A stretch of DNA of 64,000 bases from Pseudoflavonifractor sp. Marseille-P3106 (GTDB taxonomy: Bacteria > Bacillota > Clostridia > Oscillospirales > Oscillospiraceae), in contig LT827122.1 in assembly GCA_900169975.1 (NCBI GenBank), positions 182,804-246,803 on the forward strand, written 5' to 3'. The first letter of the stretch is position 1, and each line of letters starts with the position of its first letter. The notes beneath the pieces were generated by a model. That model worked only from the letters and a program-made list of their open reading frames with translations, had not been told where the DNA came from and searched no databases. Position numbers and translations under genes: made by a program. Below are positions 60,698 to 64,000 of this stretch, in pieces.

Positions 60698-62257
60698 ATG
60701 TCCCAAAAACCAATTGTTTCCCCCGCGGAAGCCGCCTCCTGGGTCAAGGACGGCATGACGATCACCACCAGCGGTTTTGTTGCCAGCCAGATGCCGGAGG
60801 CCCTGAACAAGGCGCTGGAAAAGAGCTTTCTCGAAACCGGGCATCCCAGAGACCTGACTCTTTTTTACGCCGCGGCGCAGGGCAACCGGGACGGCAGCGG
60901 CGCCGATCACTTCGCGCATGAGGGAATGCTCAGGCGGGTCATCGGCGGTCACTACAACATGGCCCCCGAGCTGGGCAAGCTCATCATCGCCAACAAGCTG
61001 GAGGCATACAACCTGCCTCAGGGCACCCTGTCTCAGCTTTTCCGGGACATCGCCGCCCACAAGCTCGGCACGCTCACTCACGTTGGGCTGAACACCTTTG
61101 CCGATCCCCGGGTGGAGGGGGGCAAGCTCAACGAGATCACGAAGGAAGACATTGTGGAGGTGGTCAGCGTTCTGGGGGAGGAGCGCCTGCTCTACAAGGC
61201 CCAAAAAGTGGACATCGCGTTTATTCGCGGCTCCATCGCGGACGAAAACGGCAACGTCTCTCTCCAGCATGAATGCTGCACCAACGAGGCCACAGCCATT
61301 GCGCAGGCCGCCAGGAACTCCGGCGGCAAGGTGGTCGTCCAGGTGGAGAAGGTGGTCCAGAGCGGCAGCGTGGATCCCAAGCTGGTGAAGATCCCGGGCA
61401 TCTATGTGGATGCCATTGTGGTCTGCGAGGACAAGGAGGATCATGCGCAGTGCCAGGGCTGTGAGTACGACGGCTCCATGACGGGCGACTTCCGGATCCC
61501 TCTGGGCAGTCTGGAATATCCCCGCATGAGCGCAAAAAAGATCATCGGGCGCAGGGCGGCCATGGAGCTGGAGCCCGACAAGGTGGTCAATCTGGGGATC
61601 GGGATCCCCGAGTACATTTCCATGGTGGCCAACGAAGAGGGCATCGGCGACTATATGACTCTCACCGTGGAGGCCGGACCCGTGGGCGGCGTGCCCCAGG
61701 GCGGCCCCAAATTCGGCGGCTCCGTCAACGTAGAGGCCATTCTGGACCAGCCGTATCAGTTCGATTTCTATGACGGCGGGGGCGTGGATCTGGCCTTCCT
61801 GGGCCTGGCGCAGGCGGATAAGGAAGGCAACATCAACGTCTCCAAATTCGGTCCCAGGATCGCCGGCTGCGGCGGATTCGTCAATATCACGCAGAACGCC
61901 AAAAAGGTCTTCTTCTGCGGGACGTTCACGGCCGGCGGGTTCAAGAGCCACGTGGAAGACGGCAGGCTGGTGGTGGACCAGGAGGGCCGCGAGCAGAAGA
62001 TGATCCACACCGTGGAGCAGATCACCTTCTCCGGAAAGTACGCCGTCAAGACGGGACAGCCCGTCATGTACATCACGGAGCGCGCCGTGTTTGAGCTGCG
62101 CCCCGACGGGGTGTACCTCACCGAGATCGCCCCCGGCATTGATCTGAAAACCCAGGTGCTGGATCTGATGGGCTTTACCCCAAGGATGGAGGCCGGCGGC
62201 CCCAAGCTGATGGATGCCCGGATCTTCTCGGATGGGCTCATGGGACTGAAAAAATGA
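60698..62257 (+). CDS. Family I CoA-transferase (propionate/acetate/3-ketoacid type, YdiF-like)
   Basis: 519 aa with both alpha and beta halves fused, as in YdiF and propionate CoA-transferase. The active-site glutamate is E325 in TVEAGPVGG (EXGXXGG motif); the C-terminal half has IAPGIDLKTQVLDLMGFTP. It moves CoA between a short acyl-CoA and a free acid. In this operon it would activate the acid brought in by the permease or release an acid end product (inference). 39 nt after the hydratase gene. Confidence 0.92.
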   Translation: MSQKPIVSPAEAASWVKDGMTITTSGFVASQMPEALNKALEKSFLETGHPRDLTLFYAAAQGNRDGSGADHFAHEGMLRRVIGGHYNMAPELGKLIIANKLEAYNLPQGTLSQLFRDIAAHKLGTLTHVGLNTFADPRVEGGKLNEITKEDIVEVVSVLGEERLLYKAQKVDIAFIRGSIADENGNVSLQHECCTNEATAIAQAARNSGGKVVVQVEKVVQSGSVDPKLVKIPGIYVDAIVVCEDKEDHAQCQGCEYDGSMTGDFRIPLGSLEYPRMSAKKIIGRRAAMELEPDKVVNLGIGIPEYISMVANEEGIGDYMTLTVEAGPVGGVPQGGPKFGGSVNVEAILDQPYQFDFYDGGGVDLAFLGLAQADKEGNINVSKFGPRIAGCGGFVNITQNAKKVFFCGTFTAGGFKSHVEDGRLVVDQEGREQKMIHTVEQITFSGKYAVKTGQPVMYITERAVFELRPDGVYLTEIAPGIDLKTQVLDLMGFTPRMEAGGPKLMDARIFSDGLMGLKK

Positions 62258-62340
62258 TTTCGCGCTCCCCGGCACCACTTTTACGGGGATAGATGGATCT
62301 CTGTAAAAGATTTTTAAGAGAGATGGAGGAACCCCCCTTT

Positions 62341-63699
62341 ATGAACATGGGAATTCTAGTGCTGCTCCTTGCTATCATTCTCTTCGCAGTTTTAGCGTTT
62401 AAGCAGATTTCCGCCCTGATCTTGGCGCCGCTTGTCACGATTTTCGTCCTGATCTTTTCTGCCCTGTTTGCCGGGAACAGTGTTGCGATCCTGAGCGGTC
62501 TGAAAAATGACTTCATGCCCGCCGCGGCCGGCTATGTTTCCAGCTATTTTCTGGTTTTCTTTGTCGGCGCCCTTTTCGGCGCGGTGTATCAGTTCACCGG
62601 CGCCGCCAAATCCGTCGCCAAGTGGCTCTCCGGCATGAGCCGGGGACAGTTTGTCGCCCCCATCATCATGGTGATCACCGGTATCCTGACTTACGGCGGC
62701 ATCTCCGGCTTTGTGGTGTTCTTCGTGGTGTACCCCATTGCCCTCCAAATGTTCCGCAACGCCAATGTCACGCGCCGTCTGATCCCCGCCGCGATTTCCG
62801 CCGGCTGCTGGACCTGGTCGATGTACGGTCCCGGCTCTCCCTCGATCCAAAACGTAATTCCCATCGATATTCTGGGAACTACGCCCACTGCGGCACTGGT
62901 GCCTTCGATCCTTATTACGGTTCTGTCTTTTGTCCTGATTTTCGTATGGCTGGAGTGCCGTGCCCGTTCCTTTACGAAGAAGGGCTGCGTGTTTCATGAT
63001 CCTACTCTGAGAACTCAGCTTACTCCTGAGGAGCTCCAGGCAGACGAGGATGAGAGCCTGCCCAACCCCATCGTGGCCTTGATCCCCATCGTGGTGATCC
63101 TGGTCCTCTTTAACGCTCCCATCCTGCTCAAGGATGACGGCACCCGCGGCGGCCTTCCGGTGGAGACCTCTGTGTTCCTGGGCGTTGTCCTCGCCTGCAT
63201 CCTGTTCTTCCCCCGCATCGAGGGCGGTCTCAACGGCTGGATCTGGGTGTTCAACAAGGGCGCGGCCGATTCCGGCGTTTCCATTCTGAACACCGCTATC
63301 GTCGTCGGCTTCGGCGGCGTGGTCAAGAACACCCAGGGCTTTACCGATCTGGTGGCATCCCTGAAGAACCTGGACATGAACCCTCTGCTTTTCGTTATGA
63401 TCACCGTGGCTGTCTGCGCCGGCGCCTGCGGCTCCGCCTCCGGCGGTATGGGCGTGGCCTTCAATGCCCTGAAGGATACTTACGTCTCTCTGGGCGTGCC
63501 TCTGCCTTATGTCCACCGCATCGGCGCCATTGCCGCCGGCACGCTGGACTCTCTGCCTCACCAGGGCGCGCAGATCACCCTGCTGGGTATCTGCAAGCTG
63601 ACCCACAAAGAAGCCTACTTTGACATTTTTGTCACCCAGATCGTCATTCCCTTTATTGCCTGCTTCGCTTTTATCGGACTGGCGGCGATGGGCCTGTAA
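62341..63699 (+). CDS. GntP-family / citrate-like carboxylate permease
   Basis: 452 aa, about 12 membrane helices. It opens MNMGILVLLLAIILFAVLAF; typical GntP-type features are GGISGFVVFFVVYPIALQMFR, WSMYGPGSPSIQNVIP and a late GACGSASGGMGVAFNALKDTY segment. The family carries gluconate, D-lactate, 3-hydroxybutyrate or related acids; the flanking CoA genes favour a hydroxy or keto acid. ATG 62341 follows GGAGGAA; the frame is open from 62293. Confidence 0.85.
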   Translation: MNMGILVLLLAIILFAVLAFKQISALILAPLVTIFVLIFSALFAGNSVAILSGLKNDFMPAAAGYVSSYFLVFFVGALFGAVYQFTGAAKSVAKWLSGMSRGQFVAPIIMVITGILTYGGISGFVVFFVVYPIALQMFRNANVTRRLIPAAISAGCWTWSMYGPGSPSIQNVIPIDILGTTPTAALVPSILITVLSFVLIFVWLECRARSFTKKGCVFHDPTLRTQLTPEELQADEDESLPNPIVALIPIVVILVLFNAPILLKDDGTRGGLPVETSVFLGVVLACILFFPRIEGGLNGWIWVFNKGAADSGVSILNTAIVVGFGGVVKNTQGFTDLVASLKNLDMNPLLFVMITVAVCAGACGSASGGMGVAFNALKDTYVSLGVPLPYVHRIGAIAAGTLDSLPHQGAQITLLGICKLTHKEAYFDIFVTQIVIPFIACFAFIGLAAMGL

Positions 63700-63873
63700 A
63701 AACCCCTTTTGAGCTGTAAAAAATGAGAGCGGTAAATCCTGCGTTGATCGGGACTTTCCCCTCCCCCCCAAAAAGGACGATCCCAGAAAGATTTCAGGTG
63801 AACCGTTTCTTGAAAATTGCAGCTCATGGCGTAAAACAAGCAACAAAACGTGGTACGAGAAAGGATCATCATT

Positions 63874-64000
63874 ATGAATTTCGAACTGACACAAGATCAA
63901 AAGCAGATGGAGGCCCTGGCCCGCGAGTTCGCCGAGAAGGAGCTGGCCCCCGGCATCCTTGAGCGGGACGAATCCGGAGAGTTCCCCCTGGAGCTGTTTC
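63874..64000 (+). CDS. Acyl-CoA dehydrogenase, N-terminal part (runs off the window)
   Basis: 42 codons to the window edge: MNFELTQDQKQMEALAREFAEKELAP and on. This is the opening of butyryl-CoA/acyl-CoA dehydrogenases, which carry FAD and oxidise acyl-CoA or, with EtfAB, reduce crotonyl-CoA. GAGAAAGGA lies 8 nt before ATG 63874. The 174-nt gap after the permease shows no clear terminator. Confidence 0.88.
   Translation, partial: MNFELTQDQKQMEALAREFAEKELAPGILERDESGEFPLELF

Noticed and set aside
1..64000. CRISPR arrays, tRNA or rRNA genes
   Set aside because: No regularly spaced direct repeats and no CCA-ended cloverleaf or rRNA landmark noticed on reading; a tRNAscan/CRISPR search would settle it.

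Overview
The window reads as chromosome of a GC-rich (roughly 60 %) anaerobic member of the Clostridia, most likely an Oscillospiraceae gut bacterium of the Flavonifractor / Intestinimonas / Oscillibacter type. This is inferred from the mix of Firmicutes-style RNA regulation (TPP and lysine riboswitches, an isoleucine T-box), strong AGGAGG ribosome sites, TTG/GTG starts, the YlmH and YnzC families, an OpuC/BusR-type osmolyte system and butyrate-type CoA genes. No rRNA, tRNA or CRISPR array was seen.

Layout. 1-6.8 kb: end of a LysM-CAP protein gene, then yifB, thiI, cinA and typA on the plus strand. 6.8-11.4 kb: an AEC transporter, ridA and an NCS2 nucleobase permease whose terminator has been split by a complete IS3-family element. 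11.4-16.9 kb: a YheO/DauR-like regulator facing away from ssnA-ygfK, which lie behind a structured leader that looks like a riboswitch. 16.9-19.4 kb (minus): a polar amino acid ABC transporter. 19.5-24.7 kb (minus): a small membrane protein, a KdpDE-like two-component pair behind a cytidylate-kinase-like gene, and oppA. 24.9-29.3 kb: oppBCDF. 29.5-33.9 kb (minus): an acetyltransferase, a DUF2156 protein, a DEAD-box helicase and a second AEC transporter. 33.9-35.6 kb: a frameshifted sigma factor gene and an odd chimeric gene with AT-rich sequence. 35.7-41.5 kb (plus): ABC exporter, lspA-rluD, a TPP-riboswitch-controlled thiT-HAD pair and an SDR gene. Next come a ~200 bp palindromic MITE-like element, a lysine-riboswitch-controlled amino acid ABC transporter (minus), and the minus-strand operon mntP-yqeC-yqeB-xdhC-glutaredoxin-like. 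48.1-53.6 kb (plus): tadA, two tandem homologous candidate small RNAs, a T-box, a zinc-ribbon ORF, ileS, ylmH and two small conserved genes. 53.7-58.7 kb (minus): a BusR-like regulator with a glycine betaine/choline-type ABC operon, then DUF1294 and an unknown gene. 59.3-64 kb (plus): a small unknown gene and a crotonase / CoA-transferase / GntP-type permease / acyl-CoA dehydrogenase operon behind a palindromic operator.

How it fits together. The NCS2 permease, SsnA, YgfK, YqeB, YqeC and XdhC are all partners of selenium-dependent molybdenum hydroxylases of purine catabolism. The hydroxylase subunits themselves are outside the window. The lysine transporter and the CoA-handling operon would suit an amino-acid-fermenting, butyrate-forming organism. 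The most promising undescribed items are the ssnA leader RNA, the twin small RNAs before the ileS T-box, the MITE-like palindromic element, the IS inside a terminator loop, the domain-swapped XdhC and the chimeric gene after the broken sigma factor.
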